A stretch of 64,000 bases of DNA from Bradyrhizobium sp. CER78 (GCF_029846235.1 NZ_JARVWP010000007.1:124001-188000), one strand, 5' to 3'. Counted from the first letter of the stretch, positions 23,449-33,402 are shown. Program-made: numbers and translations. Notes: generated from the letters alone by a model not told the origin.

Positions 23449-24504
23449 ATGCAGGTAAGTCGCACCACCGTTCTCCGCTGGATACTGGCCGGCACGATCG
23501 GCCTTTTGGGCGGCGTGTGGCCGGCGTTGATGCCGCTGCACGCCGGCGATCAGCCGCAGCCGCTCACCACCCAGTTCACGCTCGACCGTCCGCTTGACGC
23601 CGCCGCCGCCCCATTCGTGATGGCGTCGGTCGGCGGCCTGTTCAGCGCCGAGGGCCTCGCGGTCGGCACCAACGTCGCCACCAGTTCGGCGGACGCGATC
23701 GCGCGCGTCGCCGACGGCTCGAGCGATTTCGCCCTCGTCGACATCAACGCGCTGATCCGCTTTCGCGACAAGCCTGGCGCAGCCCCCGTCAAGGCGGTGT
23801 TCGTGCTGTTCAACCAGGCGCCCTACGCGATCATTGCCCGCAAAAGCCGCGGCATCAACGCGCTGGCGGATATCGAGGGCAAGAGCCTCGGCGTTGCCGA
23901 GGGCGACCTCTCGATCCGGCTGTGGCCCGCGGTCGCCAAGCAGAACGGCATCAAGCTATCGAGCGTGAAGCAGAACACGATCAGCGCCGCGGTGCGCGAG
24001 CCGATGCTCTCCGCAGGCCAGGTCGATGCCGTGACCGGCTTCTCCTATCTCTCGGCGATCAATTTGCGCGATCGCGGCGTGCCCGCCGACGATCTTGCGG
24101 TGCTGCGCTTCGCCGACTATGGCTGCGAAGCCTATGGCTTTGCCGTGATCGTCAGCCCGCACCTTGCCGCAGCCAAGCCGGACGCGGTGAAAGGCTTCGT
24201 GCGCGCGGCGGTCGGCGGCACCAACCTCACGGTCAAGGACCCGGCCCGCGCCGCAAGCGAGGTGGTGAGCCGGATGGACGGCGGTTCGCGCGATCTGGAG
24301 CTCGAGCGGCTATCCGCCATCATCCGCGACAACATCCTGACCGGCGAGGTGAAGCGCAACGGCATCGGCGGCATCGAGCCGGAGCGCTTCGAGCGCGCGC
24401 TTGACCAGCTCGCGGAAGACGTCAAATTCCAGAAGCGGCCAAACGCCGCCGACATCTTCGACGACCAATTCCTGCCGCCGATCGACGGCCGCCTGGTGAA
24501 TTGA
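23449..24504 (+). CDS. ABC transporter substrate-binding protein, SsuA/NMT1 type
   Basis: This 351-residue protein begins MQVSRTTVLRWILAG with a signal peptide to about LHAGD. The mature part matches the NMT1/TauA/SsuA family: an early glycine-rich strand and FSAEGLAVGTNVATSSADAIARVADGSSDFALVD, then YAIIARKSRGINALADIEGKSLGV. Relatives bind aliphatic sulfonates, nitrate or thiamine precursors in the periplasm. No permease or ATPase is adjacent, so it is an orphan and must share partners encoded elsewhere. A longer in-frame start 18 codons upstream is possible but spoils the signal peptide. Confidence 0.82.
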   Translation: MQVSRTTVLRWILAGTIGLLGGVWPALMPLHAGDQPQPLTTQFTLDRPLDAAAAPFVMASVGGLFSAEGLAVGTNVATSSADAIARVADGSSDFALVDINALIRFRDKPGAAPVKAVFVLFNQAPYAIIARKSRGINALADIEGKSLGVAEGDLSIRLWPAVAKQNGIKLSSVKQNTISAAVREPMLSAGQVDAVTGFSYLSAINLRDRGVPADDLAVLRFADYGCEAYGFAVIVSPHLAAAKPDAVKGFVRAAVGGTNLTVKDPARAASEVVSRMDGGSRDLELERLSAIIRDNILTGEVKRNGIGGIEPERFERALDQLAEDVKFQKRPNAADIFDDQFLPPIDGRLVN

Positions 24505-24538
24505 GCCGCGTCCTCCGCCAAGAGATCGGCCCCTCCGC

Positions 24539-24661
24539 CGTCATTGCGAGCCACCCGGTCGGCGCAGAGCGCCGCCGGATGACAGGCTCCGCGAAGCAAT
24601 CCATCTGTCCCCGTGCGTGGATGGATGGATTGCTTCGTCGCTGTCGCTCCTCGCAATGACG
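24539..24661. repeat. Palindromic repeat, class B ('CGTCATTGCGAG')
   Basis: CGTCATTGCGAG at the left pairs with CTCGCAATGACG at the right. Internal GCGAAGCAATCCAT and ATGGATTGCTTCG form a second stem. Two further copies are at 47665-47748 and 57340-57422. Confidence 0.85.
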
Positions 24662-24793
24662 GGCTGCATTTGTTCACCAGCACCTCAGGACTGGGCGTCA
24701 GAGTGTGTGGACCGAACAAGGAAAGTGGGTAGTTCTCCGTTGTAATCCCGGCTTACAATGACCCGGCGTCCACCGCTTACGAGTCCCGCCGGC

Positions 24794-26572
24794 ATGTCCA
24801 TGCTCCGCCTTTATACCCGCGTCCTCGAACTGCTCGGCAAGGAGGCGCGGCTCGGCTGGATTCTCGCCGCCGCCAACATGCTGCTCGCCGGCGCGCAATT
24901 CGCCGAGCCGGTGCTGTTCGGCAAGATCGTCGACGTGCTTTCGGGCCGGCCGGTCACCGGATTGTTCGCGACGAATTCGGCATGGCCGCTGCTGGTGGCC
25001 TGGGCGGCGTTCGGCCTGTTCACGATCGGCTGCAGCGCGATCGTCGCATTGCAGGCCGACCGGCTGGCGCATCGCCAGCGCCAGGCGGTTCTGACCGATT
25101 ATTTCGAGCACATCCTGCAGCTGCCGCTGACCTTCCATTCCGGCACCCATTCCGGACGGCTGATGAAGGTGATGCTGAACGGCACCGATGCGCTGTGGCG
25201 GCTCTGGCTCGGCTTCTTCCGCGAGCATTTCGCCGCGATCATGTCGCTGGTCGTGCTGCTGCCGCTCGCGCTCTACATCAATTGGCGGCTCGCCATCCTG
25301 CTGTTCGTGCTCTGCGTCGTGTTCACCGTGCTGACCACGATGGTGGTGCGCAAGACCTACGGCATGCAGAGCGAGGTCGAGGCCTATTACAGCGACCTCT
25401 CGGCGCGCGCTTCCGACGCGCTCGGCAACGTCGCGCTGGTGCAGAGCTTCGTGCGGATCGATTCCGAGGTGCAGGGCCTGCGCTACGTCGCCGACAAGCT
25501 GCTCGCGGTGCAGATGCCGGTGCTGTCATGGTGGGCGCTGGTCACCGTGATCACCCGCGCCTCGACCACCATCACGGTGCTCGCGATCTTCACCGTCGGC
25601 ATCGCGCTCCACAATGAGGGGCTCACCACGGTCGGCGAGATCGTGATGTTCGTCTCGTTCGCCACCATGCTGATCCAGAAGCTCGAGCAGGTGGTGAGCT
25701 TCATCAACAACGTGTTCATGGAAGCGCCGCGGCTGCAGGAATTCTTCGACGTGCTCGATGCGGTGCCGGCGGTGCGCGACCGGCCCGGCGCGGTCGATCC
25801 CGGCCGGCTGTCGGGCCTCGTCGAATTCAACGACGTCTCGTTCTCCTATGACGGCAAGCGGCCGGCGATCGAGGACCTCAGCTTCACCGCGCTGCCCGGC
25901 CAGACCATCGCGCTGGTCGGCTCGACCGGTGCCGGCAAATCCACCGCGATCGCGCTGCTGCACCGCGCGTTCGATCCGCAATCCGGCATCATCAAGATCG
26001 ACGGTATGGACATACGCGCGCTGAAGCTGACGGCGCTGCGGCGGAACATCGGCGTCGTGTTCCAGGAGGCGCTGCTGTTCAACCGTTCGCTCGCCGACAA
26101 TCTGCGCGTCGGCAAGCCCGACGCGACCGACGAGGAACTGCGCACTGCCGCGGCGCGCGCGCAGGCACTGGATTTCATCGAGCGCAGCGAGAAGAAGTTC
26201 GACACCCATGCCGGCGAACGCGGCCGCATGCTGTCCGGCGGCGAACGCCAGCGGTTGTCGATTGCGCGTGCGCTGCTCAAGGACCCGCCGATCCTGATCC
26301 TCGACGAGGCGACCAGCGCGCTCGACGCCGTCACTGAGGCCAAGGTGAACGCTGCTCTCGACGAAGTGATGAAGGGCCGCACCACCTTCGTGATCGCACA
26401 CCGTCTCTCGACCATCCGCCACGCCACCCGCATCCTGCTGTTCGACCAGGGACGGGTGATCGAAAGCGGAACTTTCGATGAACTGGTGGCGAAAGGCGGG
26501 CGTTTTGCCGAGCTGGCGCGGGCCCAGTTCATGGTCCAGGAACAGGCGCGCGCCGGCATCGAGGCACCATAA
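24794..26572 (+). CDS. ndvA: Cyclic beta-glucan ABC exporter, NdvA/ChvA type
   Basis: The 592-residue half-transporter has an N-terminal membrane domain with six helices (about 20-300) and a C-terminal ATPase with Walker A GSTGAGKST, signature LSGGERQRLS and Walker B ILILDEATSALD. The start MSMLRLYTRVLELL matches the usual NdvA/ChvA N-terminus; a longer frame 12 codons upstream exists. NdvA exports cyclic beta-glucans to the periplasm in rhizobia, where they serve osmotic adaptation and symbiosis. No glucan synthase gene is adjacent. A generic lipid exporter is the alternative. Confidence 0.8.
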   Translation: MSMLRLYTRVLELLGKEARLGWILAAANMLLAGAQFAEPVLFGKIVDVLSGRPVTGLFATNSAWPLLVAWAAFGLFTIGCSAIVALQADRLAHRQRQAVLTDYFEHILQLPLTFHSGTHSGRLMKVMLNGTDALWRLWLGFFREHFAAIMSLVVLLPLALYINWRLAILLFVLCVVFTVLTTMVVRKTYGMQSEVEAYYSDLSARASDALGNVALVQSFVRIDSEVQGLRYVADKLLAVQMPVLSWWALVTVITRASTTITVLAIFTVGIALHNEGLTTVGEIVMFVSFATMLIQKLEQVVSFINNVFMEAPRLQEFFDVLDAVPAVRDRPGAVDPGRLSGLVEFNDVSFSYDGKRPAIEDLSFTALPGQTIALVGSTGAGKSTAIALLHRAFDPQSGIIKIDGMDIRALKLTALRRNIGVVFQEALLFNRSLADNLRVGKPDATDEELRTAAARAQALDFIERSEKKFDTHAGERGRMLSGGERQRLSIARALLKDPPILILDEATSALDAVTEAKVNAALDEVMKGRTTFVIAHRLSTIRHATRILLFDQGRVIESGTFDELVAKGGRFAELARAQFMVQEQARAGIEAP

Positions 26573-26774
26573 TTCTCCCCTTTCCAATTGAGGCGGCTGC
26601 CGAAATTCAGCCGATTTCGTCCACGATATAATCGGCCGGCCTCTGTTCTCTGCTGGCAAGCCGGTATAGGGTTTGCATCGCCGCGACGCGGCGCCGGACA
26701 CGCTTGAAACCCGTACGTCACATCGCAAGACCTCCTTTTCTGAAGGCGGGTCTCAAAGGACCGGAACCGGACTC

Positions 26775-28217
26775 GTGCATTTTCCTCGCCCGCTGCGCCC
26801 GTCGTTGAAATGGATTCTGGCCGTCGCGATGCTCGCCGTCGCAACGCCGCAGATGGCGCAGGCCGAAGCGCTGCTGGTGGTCGAGGCCGATACCGGCAAG
26901 GTGCTGCAGGCCGACAATGCGACGATGCCGTGGTATCCGGCTTCGCTCAGCAAGCTGATGACGGCCTATGTGACGCTGAAGGCGGTCAAGGACGGCCGCG
27001 TCTCGCTCGACACGCTGCTCACGGTGTCGCCGACCGCATCATCGCAGTCGCCCTCGAAGATGGGCTTCCGGCCCGGCACCCAGGTCACCGTCGACAACGC
27101 GCTGAAGATGATGCTGGTGAAGTCGGCCAACGACATGGCCGTGGTGCTGGCCGAGGGCATCGGCGGCTCGATCGACGGCTTTGCCGGCGAAATGAACCAG
27201 ACCGCGCAAAAGCTCGGCATGACGCAAACGAGCTATGTCAACCCGAACGGCCTGCCCGCCGACGGCCAGATCACCTCGGCGCGCGACATGGCGATCCTGG
27301 CCCGCGCCATCATCCGCGACCTGCCGGAATACGAGTATTTCGTCCACATCCCGTCGATCCGCTTCGGCCACCGCATCACCCAGAACTTCAACAAGCTGAT
27401 CGGCCGCTATCCGGGCGCCGACGGCTTCAAGACCGGCTTCATCTGCGCCTCCGGCTACAACCTCGTGGCTTCGGCGACGCGCGACGGCAAGCGGCTGATC
27501 GCCGTGGTGCTCGGCGCCTCCTCGGGCCGCATGCGCGCGATCCGCGCCGCGCAGCTGTTGGATCGCGGCTTTGCCAATAACGGGCTGGCGTGGCTGCGGC
27601 CCTCGCTCGGCACCGTCGACAATCTGGTGCCGATCGATTCCACCCCACCGAACCTGCGCGAGGAGATGTGCGGCGCCAAGCACAAGCGGCCCGCCAGCGA
27701 CGAGGACGGCGAAGACACCGTCGCCAGCGCCGGCGCGAGCACCAACGGCGACAGCGGCGTGAGCTTCTTCGCCTCGGGCCTGCAGGCCGCGATGCCGACC
27801 AAGCCGGCCGACATGCTGGCGCAGCCGGCGGCGGCGTCCGAACCGGTCGTGGTTTATACCGGGCCGACCAAGACCGGCGCGGCGCTGATCGCCGCGGTCG
27901 AGGCCGACACCGAGAAGGTGCAGCCGGCCAAGCGCACCAAGGGCAAGCACACCCGCGTCGCGGGCAAGAAGTCCGATACGGCCGATGACGCGAAGGGCGA
28001 CGCCAAGAGCACCGCAAAGAGCGCAGCCAAGCCGGACAGCAAGCCGGCGGCCAAGCCGGTGCGTCACGCCAACGCCAAGCCGGATGCCGCAGCTGCGAAG
28101 CCGGACAAGCCGGCCGCCGCAAAACCTGCCGGCAAGCCGGCTGCGGCAAAGCCGAAGGCTGCCGATAAGCCAAAGGCCGACGCCAAGCCCAAGGCCGACG
28201 CCAAGCCGGCCGGCTAG
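26775..28217 (+). CDS. D-alanyl-D-alanine carboxypeptidase (S11 family) with Lys/Ala-rich tail
   Basis: The 480-residue protein has a signal peptide to about AQAEA. The S11 penicillin-binding motifs are Ser57-Leu-Ser-Lys60, Ser117-Ala-Asn119 and Lys219-Thr-Gly221. It trims terminal D-Ala from peptidoglycan stem peptides in the periplasm. After the catalytic domain (to about 300) there is a long low-complexity Ala/Lys/Pro tail of about 170 residues, absent from classical DacA/DacC and without a clear amphipathic anchor. The start is a GTG giving a compact signal peptide; longer in-frame starts are less likely. Confidence 0.9.
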   Translation: MHFPRPLRPSLKWILAVAMLAVATPQMAQAEALLVVEADTGKVLQADNATMPWYPASLSKLMTAYVTLKAVKDGRVSLDTLLTVSPTASSQSPSKMGFRPGTQVTVDNALKMMLVKSANDMAVVLAEGIGGSIDGFAGEMNQTAQKLGMTQTSYVNPNGLPADGQITSARDMAILARAIIRDLPEYEYFVHIPSIRFGHRITQNFNKLIGRYPGADGFKTGFICASGYNLVASATRDGKRLIAVVLGASSGRMRAIRAAQLLDRGFANNGLAWLRPSLGTVDNLVPIDSTPPNLREEMCGAKHKRPASDEDGEDTVASAGASTNGDSGVSFFASGLQAAMPTKPADMLAQPAAASEPVVVYTGPTKTGAALIAAVEADTEKVQPAKRTKGKHTRVAGKKSDTADDAKGDAKSTAKSAAKPDSKPAAKPVRHANAKPDAAAAKPDKPAAAKPAGKPAAAKPKAADKPKADAKPKADAKPAG

Positions 28218-28396
28218 CGGGGCGCGTCACCCCCTCCGATCTCCCAATGCGTCGATAGCGCGCAGCGGCTTGCCATTGGCCGCGGCATCGCTCAATACTG
28301 CCTGAAATACCGCGTCCAAGAATAATACGACCAAGGGTCGAGAAACCCGGAAACAATCCGGGACGTCAGCCAAATTTGAGAGAGGGAAAGACCATT

Positions 28397-30079
28397 ATGG
28401 AGCGCATCTGGCTCAAGCATTATCCGGCCGGCGTGCCCGCCGATATCGACGTCACGCAATATTCCTCGCTGGTCGAATTGCTGGAAGAGAGCTTCAAGAA
28501 GTTCGCCGATCGCAAAGCGTTCATCTGCATGGACAAGGCGATCACCTATCGCGAGCTCGACGAAATGTCGGCGGCGCTCGGCGCCTATCTGCAGAGCAAG
28601 GGCCTGCAGAAGGGCGCGCGGGTCGCATTGATGATGCCGAACGTGCTGCAATATCCGGTCGCGACCGCAGCCGTCTTGCGCGCCGGCTATGCCGTGGTCA
28701 ACGTCAATCCGCTCTATACCCCGCGCGAGCTCGAGCATCAGCTGAAAGATTCCGGCGCGGAAGCGATCATCGTGCTGGAGAACTTTGCCACCACCGTGCA
28801 GAAGGTGTTGCCCAACACCGCGGTCAAGCACGTCATCGTCGGCAGCATGGGCGATCTGCTCGGCTTCAAGGGCGTGATCGTCAATCTGGTGGTGCGCCGG
28901 GTGAAGAAGATGGTGCCGGCCTGGTCGATCCCGGGCGCGGTCTCTTTCAACGACGCGCTGTCGGCCGGCCGCGCCGCCAGGCTCAACAAGCCGGCGCTGA
29001 CGCTCGATGACGTCGCGTTCCTGCAATACACCGGCGGCACCACCGGCGTCTCCAAGGGCGCGACCCTGCTCCATCGCAACATCCTGGCCAACGTGCTGCA
29101 GAACGACGCCTGGCTGCAGCCGGCGCTGGCGAAGCCGCCGATCGTCGAGCAGATGGTCATCGTCTGCGCGCTGCCGCTCTATCACGTCTTCGCGCTCACC
29201 GCCTGCTATCTGCTCGGCATGCGGTGCGGCGGCACCAATCTGCTGATCCCGAATCCACGCGACATGGCGGGCTTCGTCAAGGAACTGTCGAAGTACCAGG
29301 TCAGCTTCTTCCCGGCGGTCAACACGCTCTACAATGGCCTGCTGAACACGCCCGGCTTCGACAAGCTCGACTTCTCCAAGCTGAAGATCGCCAATGGCGG
29401 CGGCATGGCGACGCAACGGCCGGTCGCCGAGAAGTGGCTGAAGGTCACGGGCGTCTCGTTGTCGGAAGGCTATGGCCTGTCGGAGACGTCGCCAACCCTG
29501 ACCTGCAATCCCGCGACGATCGAGGAATTCTCCGGCACGATCGGCCTTCCCGTCCCGTCGACCTGGCTCTCGATCCGCGACGACGACGGCAATGAATTGC
29601 CGATCGGCGAGGCCGGCGAGATCTGCGCCAAGGGTCCGCAGGTGATGTCAGGCTACTGGAACAGGCCGGACGAGACCGCGCGCGTGATGACCGCCGACGG
29701 CTATTTCCGCACCGGCGACATCGGCGTGATGGACGAGAAGGGCTATACCAAGATCGTCGACCGCAAGAAGGACATGATCCTGGTCTCGGGCTTCAACGTC
29801 TATCCGAACGAGATCGAGGAAGTGATCGCGAGCCATCCGGGCGTGCTGGAATGCGCCGTGATCGGCGTGCCCGATGCGAAGTCCGGCGAGGCGGTGAAGG
29901 CCTTCGTGGTCAAGAAGGACCCGAACGTCACCGCCGAGGACATCATCAAGTTCAGCGCCACCCAGCTCACCGCCTACAAGGTGCCGAAGCAGATCGAGTT
30001 CAGGACCGATTTGCCGAAGACCAATGTCGGCAAAATTCTCCGTCGCGAATTGCGCGACGAGAAGAAGGCCGCAGCCTGA
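28397..30079 (+). CDS. fadD: Long-chain fatty acid-CoA ligase
   Basis: This 560-residue ANL-superfamily protein has P-loop YTGGTTGVSKGAT, the GYGLSETSP adenylation motif, RTGDIGVMDEKGY, and the C-terminal KTNVGKILRRELR containing the catalytic Lys. The overall length and DRKKDMILVSGFNVYPNEIEEVI match FadD. It makes acyl-CoA from long-chain fatty acids at the inner membrane. AGAGGGAAAG upstream of MERIWLKHYP supports the start. A DUF924 gene follows 28 bp later, likely in the same transcript. Confidence 0.92.
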   Translation: MERIWLKHYPAGVPADIDVTQYSSLVELLEESFKKFADRKAFICMDKAITYRELDEMSAALGAYLQSKGLQKGARVALMMPNVLQYPVATAAVLRAGYAVVNVNPLYTPRELEHQLKDSGAEAIIVLENFATTVQKVLPNTAVKHVIVGSMGDLLGFKGVIVNLVVRRVKKMVPAWSIPGAVSFNDALSAGRAARLNKPALTLDDVAFLQYTGGTTGVSKGATLLHRNILANVLQNDAWLQPALAKPPIVEQMVIVCALPLYHVFALTACYLLGMRCGGTNLLIPNPRDMAGFVKELSKYQVSFFPAVNTLYNGLLNTPGFDKLDFSKLKIANGGGMATQRPVAEKWLKVTGVSLSEGYGLSETSPTLTCNPATIEEFSGTIGLPVPSTWLSIRDDDGNELPIGEAGEICAKGPQVMSGYWNRPDETARVMTADGYFRTGDIGVMDEKGYTKIVDRKKDMILVSGFNVYPNEIEEVIASHPGVLECAVIGVPDAKSGEAVKAFVVKKDPNVTAEDIIKFSATQLTAYKVPKQIEFRTDLPKTNVGKILRRELRDEKKAAA

Positions 30080-30107
30080 AACCACGCGATGCGAGTGCTA
30101 GACAGAC

Positions 30108-30665
30108 ATGACTGACGCTCGCATCGCGACGCCTGCCGACATCCTCGCGTTCTGGCTGAAGGCCGGCCGCGACCGCTGGTACAGTCACGACGAGGGCTTC
30201 GATGCCGAGATCCGCAACCGCTTCCTTGCCACCTGGCAGAAGGCGGCTGCCGGTGAATTGTCGTCGTGGGAGACGAGCGACGAGGGCGCGCTGGCGCTGA
30301 CCATCGTGCTCGACCAGTTTCCGCGCAACCTGTTTCGAGGCGACGCCAAGACCTTCTCCAGCGATGCGCTGGCCCGTGGCGTGGCAAGCCGCGCCATCGG
30401 CCGTGGCGTCGATACGCGGACCGCCCCGGTGCTGCGCGAATTCCTCTATCTGCCTTTCGAGCATTCGGAGGATCTCGACGACCAGCAGCGTTGCGTGACG
30501 CTGTTCCGGCAATATGACTGCCATCCCGACAACCTCAGATATGCCGAGGACCACGCCGACATCATCCGCCGGTTCGGCCGCTTCCCGCACCGGAATCGCG
30601 TGCTGGGCCGGCAGACCACCGCCGAGGAGCAGACCTTCCTCGACGCCGGCGGGTTTTCCGGCTAA
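30108..30665 (+). CDS. DUF924 family protein
   Basis: The 185-residue protein shows the DUF924 pattern: ILAFWLKAGRDRWYSHDEGFDAEIRNRF, LTIVLDQFPRNLFRGDAKTFSSDALA and FLYLPFEHSEDLDDQQRCV. The fold is all-helical, predicted TPR-like, and of unknown biochemical function. It is probably cotranscribed with fadD. Its TAA stop is the first three bases of the following palindromic repeat. Confidence 0.88.
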   Translation: MTDARIATPADILAFWLKAGRDRWYSHDEGFDAEIRNRFLATWQKAAAGELSSWETSDEGALALTIVLDQFPRNLFRGDAKTFSSDALARGVASRAIGRGVDTRTAPVLREFLYLPFEHSEDLDDQQRCVTLFRQYDCHPDNLRYAEDHADIIRRFGRFPHRNRVLGRQTTAEEQTFLDAGGFSG

Positions 30666-30761
30666 AGCGCGATGAGATCGGGCTGAATCGTCATCGCGCT
30701 TTAGATTCTTGTTTAAGCATGATCTTTTCGGAAAACCGCTTCGCACTTTTCCGGATCATGC
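30663..30761. repeat. Double-hairpin dispersed repeat, class E
   Basis: The first stem is TAAAGCGCGATGA (30663-30675) with TCATCGCGCTTTA (30691-30703). The second is GCATGATC (30717-30724) with GATCATGC (30754-30761), containing TTTTCGGAAAA. The repeat begins exactly at the DUF924 stop codon. I recognise the TCATCGCGCTTTA/GCATGATC motifs as widely dispersed in Bradyrhizobium relatives. Confidence 0.85.
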
Positions 30762-30874
30762 TCTGATGACGGAACGGTGAATGCGCTCCGGCATTGCCGT
30801 TCTCGCAGCAGCTCGTATTGTGCGGTCCAACCGCCGGGTTTAAGACAATTCCGCTTCACCGAGGGAGAACACCG

Positions 30875-31360
30875 ATGACGATCAATGTTGGCGACAAGCT
30901 GCCGGAAGCCAAGTTTCGCGTGATGACGGCCGAGGGGCCGCAGGTCAAAACCACAGACGACATTTTCAAGGGCAAGAAGGTCGCCCTGTTCGCAGTGCCC
31001 GGCGCCTACACCGGCACCTGCCACAAGATGCATCTGCCGAGCATCTTCCTCAACGCCTATGCCATGAAGAACAAGGGCGTCGACACCATCGCGATCGTCT
31101 CGGTCAACGACGCCTTCGTGATGAACGCCTGGAAGCGCGACACCGACCAGCGCGACGAAGCCGTGTTCCTCGCCGACGGCAATGCCGACTTCGCCAAGGC
31201 GATCGGCATGGAGCTCGACGCTTCCGGCAACGGCCTCGGCATCCGCTCCAAGCGCTACTCGATGCTGGTCGAGGACGGCGTGGTCAAGAAGCTCAATCTC
31301 GAGCCCGCCCCGGGCAAGGTCGAAGTCTCCGGCGGCGACACGCTGCTCGGGCAGCTCTGA
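30875..31360 (+). CDS. Peroxiredoxin, Prx5 type
   Basis: This 161-residue protein starts MTINVGDKLPEAKFRV, preceded by a GAGGGAGAA ribosome-binding site. The peroxidatic Cys49 is in VPGAYTGTCHKMHLP, with the Prx5/AhpE-like pattern; the canonical PTC threonine is replaced by Gly-Thr-Cys. It reduces H2O2 and organic hydroperoxides in the cytoplasm using thiol donors. The single visible cysteine implies a 1-Cys mechanism or an external resolving thiol. Confidence 0.9.
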   Translation: MTINVGDKLPEAKFRVMTAEGPQVKTTDDIFKGKKVALFAVPGAYTGTCHKMHLPSIFLNAYAMKNKGVDTIAIVSVNDAFVMNAWKRDTDQRDEAVFLADGNADFAKAIGMELDASGNGLGIRSKRYSMLVEDGVVKKLNLEPAPGKVEVSGGDTLLGQL

Positions 31361-31370
31361 GCTGGCACTT

Positions 31371-31531
31371 CCCTTCTCCCCCTGTGGGAGAAGGTGGCGC
31401 GGATGAAATCCGCGCCGGATGAGGGGTCTCTATCCGCGGAAACAGACCCCCAACCGTCCCATAACGATCAGGCCAGAACTGGCCTCGATTGCGGATATCA
31501 CGATCCCCCTCCCCTCATGGGAGAGGGGGAC
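31371..31531. repeat. Palindromic repeat region, class C
   Basis: The left hairpin is CCTTCTCCCCCTGTGGGAGAAGG and the right hairpin is CCCCCTCCCCTCATGGGAGAGGGGG, with GGCGCGGATGAAATCCGCGCC between. It shares the flanking GGATGAGGGGT-type motif with the copies near 39337, 44051 and 63860. It fills the 211-bp gap before the MFS gene. Confidence 0.75.
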
Positions 31532-31571
31532 GCGATGCGTATCGACGCAAATTGCCCCAGGGCGATATCTC

Positions 31572-33152
31572 CTAATCGATCGTGCGATCCTTGGTTTCCG
31601 GCAGGAAGATCAGGCCAACGACTGCGGTGGCGAGCGCAATGCCGACCGGGTACCAGAGCCCGGCGAATATGTTTCCCTGGTAGATGACGAGCGCCGAGGC
31701 TGCGAACGGCAGGAAGCCGCCGAGAATGCCAACGCCGAGATGATACGGCAGGGATAGCGACGTCGTGCGAATGCTGGCGGGGAACATCTCCACCAGGAAG
31801 GCGGCCATCGGGCCGTACACCATCCCGATCAACGCCGAGAGCCAGACCACGACCGCAACCGCGCCGGCCAGATTGATGGCCGCGGGTGCAGCCCTGAATC
31901 CGGCGTGATCGAGCGCCTTCTTGTAAGTCGCCTCGTCGAAGCCGATCAGCTGCGTATCCCCGATGCTGGTGACGACACCACTTCCCGGCACGGAGACATA
32001 TGACAGGCCGTTGCGGCTGAAGAAATTGCGCGCCCGGTCGCAGTCCGACACCGGCTTGGCGAACAGCGAGAAGGTGCAGTCACCGCCGGCGATGGTGATT
32101 GGATTTTGTCGAGAGAAGGCCACCAGGCCCGGATTGGTGAAATCGGCGAGCGCATGGAAAGCAGGGACAAGGGTCACCGCGCCCAGCAGCATCCCGGCGA
32201 CCATCACAGGTTTGCGGCCGATGCGATCGGACAGCGCGCCGCATATCACGATCAGGGGCATGCCGACGGTCAATCCGATCGCAAAGATGGCGTAGCTCGT
32301 CTTGTAGTCGACCTGGAGCACGCCCTGCATGAAGAACAGCGCATAGAACTGCGAGGTGTACCAGATCACCGTCATGCCTGTGGTGATGCCGAACAGCGTG
32401 ATCAGCACGCGCTTGAGATTATTCCGATCGGCAAAACTATCCTTGATCGGCGCGCTGGAAATGCGCCCCTGCGATTTCATCCGTTCGAAGATGGGCGATT
32501 CCTCGAGCTTGAGTCGGATGTAGAGCGAGACGAGGAGCAGGACGGTCGACGTCAGGAACGGAAGCCGCCAGCCCCACGCCCTGAACGCGTCGTCGCCGAG
32601 TGCGACCCGGCAGACGAGGATCACGACAAGCGACATCAGCAAGCCGATCGTCGCCGTGGTCTGCAGCCAGCTCGTGGCATAGCCGCGCGATCCGGCAGGT
32701 GCATACTCCGCCACATAGGTTGCAGCGCCGCCATATTCGCCGCCCACCGCGAGGCCCTGTGCCAGTCGCGAGGCCACCAGCAGGATCGGCGCCCATAGCC
32801 CGACTTGTTCATAGGTCGGAAGCAGACCGACAATCAGGGTCGCAAGACCCATGATCACCATCGTGATCAGAAAGGACCGCTTGCGTCCGATGCGGTCGCC
32901 CAGCGCTCCGAACACCAACGCGCCGAGCGGCCGCACCGCGAAGCCCGCGCCGAACGTCGCAAGACTAGCCAGAAAGGCTGCGGTCTCATTGCCCGGCGGA
33001 AAGAACAAGGCGCTGAAGAAGACGGCAAGGCTGCCGTAGAGGAAGAAGTCATACCACTCAAAGACCGTTCCGAGAGACGCTGCGACCACCACGAGGCGCA
33101 TCCGGCTGGCATCGTCACCACGACTTTCCTCGACCAGACCAGCGATGGTCAT
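31572..33152 (-). CDS. MFS transporter, metabolite:H+ symporter (MHS) type
   Basis: The 526-residue protein has about 12 helices. Motif GDRIGRKRSF lies near residue 85, and the repeat motif LSDRIGRKPVMV near 312 marks the MHS family of sugar-acid, shikimate and dicarboxylate symporters. A long hydrophilic insertion of about 75 residues (CTFSLFAKPVSDCDRARN onward) lies between two C-terminal helices. AGGAGG 6 bp before the second ATG favours that start. It is divergent from an IclR regulator, which probably senses the transported acid. Confidence 0.9.
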   Translation of the reverse strand: MTIAGLVEESRGDDASRMRLVVVAASLGTVFEWYDFFLYGSLAVFFSALFFPPGNETAAFLASLATFGAGFAVRPLGALVFGALGDRIGRKRSFLITMVIMGLATLIVGLLPTYEQVGLWAPILLVASRLAQGLAVGGEYGGAATYVAEYAPAGSRGYATSWLQTTATIGLLMSLVVILVCRVALGDDAFRAWGWRLPFLTSTVLLLVSLYIRLKLEESPIFERMKSQGRISSAPIKDSFADRNNLKRVLITLFGITTGMTVIWYTSQFYALFFMQGVLQVDYKTSYAIFAIGLTVGMPLIVICGALSDRIGRKPVMVAGMLLGAVTLVPAFHALADFTNPGLVAFSRQNPITIAGGDCTFSLFAKPVSDCDRARNFFSRNGLSYVSVPGSGVVTSIGDTQLIGFDEATYKKALDHAGFRAAPAAINLAGAVAVVVWLSALIGMVYGPMAAFLVEMFPASIRTTSLSLPYHLGVGILGGFLPFAASALVIYQGNIFAGLWYPVGIALATAVVGLIFLPETKDRTID

Positions 33153-33305
33153 GTTCATCCTCCTGGCGTTCCCCCTGCGGCGCCGATGACGAGACCGGAG
33201 ATCACGGTCTTTTCGCCGGTTGATCTAGCGCGCTGCACGCGCGCGGCAGGCCTTTGCCATTAAGCGCCGGCGCGAGGGACCGAGCGAGGAATTTTCGGGA
33301 TAGCC

Positions 33306-33322
33306 GTTCCTCAATGCGGAAC
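33306..33322. promoter_or_regulatory. IclR-type operator candidate
   Basis: GTTCC-7bp-GGAAC lies in the divergent region between the MFS and IclR genes. Many IclR regulators bind palindromes built on GTTCC/GGAAC half-sites, so this is the likely control point. Confidence 0.5.
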
Positions 33323-33402
33323 ACCGCACTATGCTGCGCTGGCCGATTTCCAGGGAATGGTGCCGCAGCGTTTCGCATTGCGATATGCCGGAGGAGTGCT
33401 GG

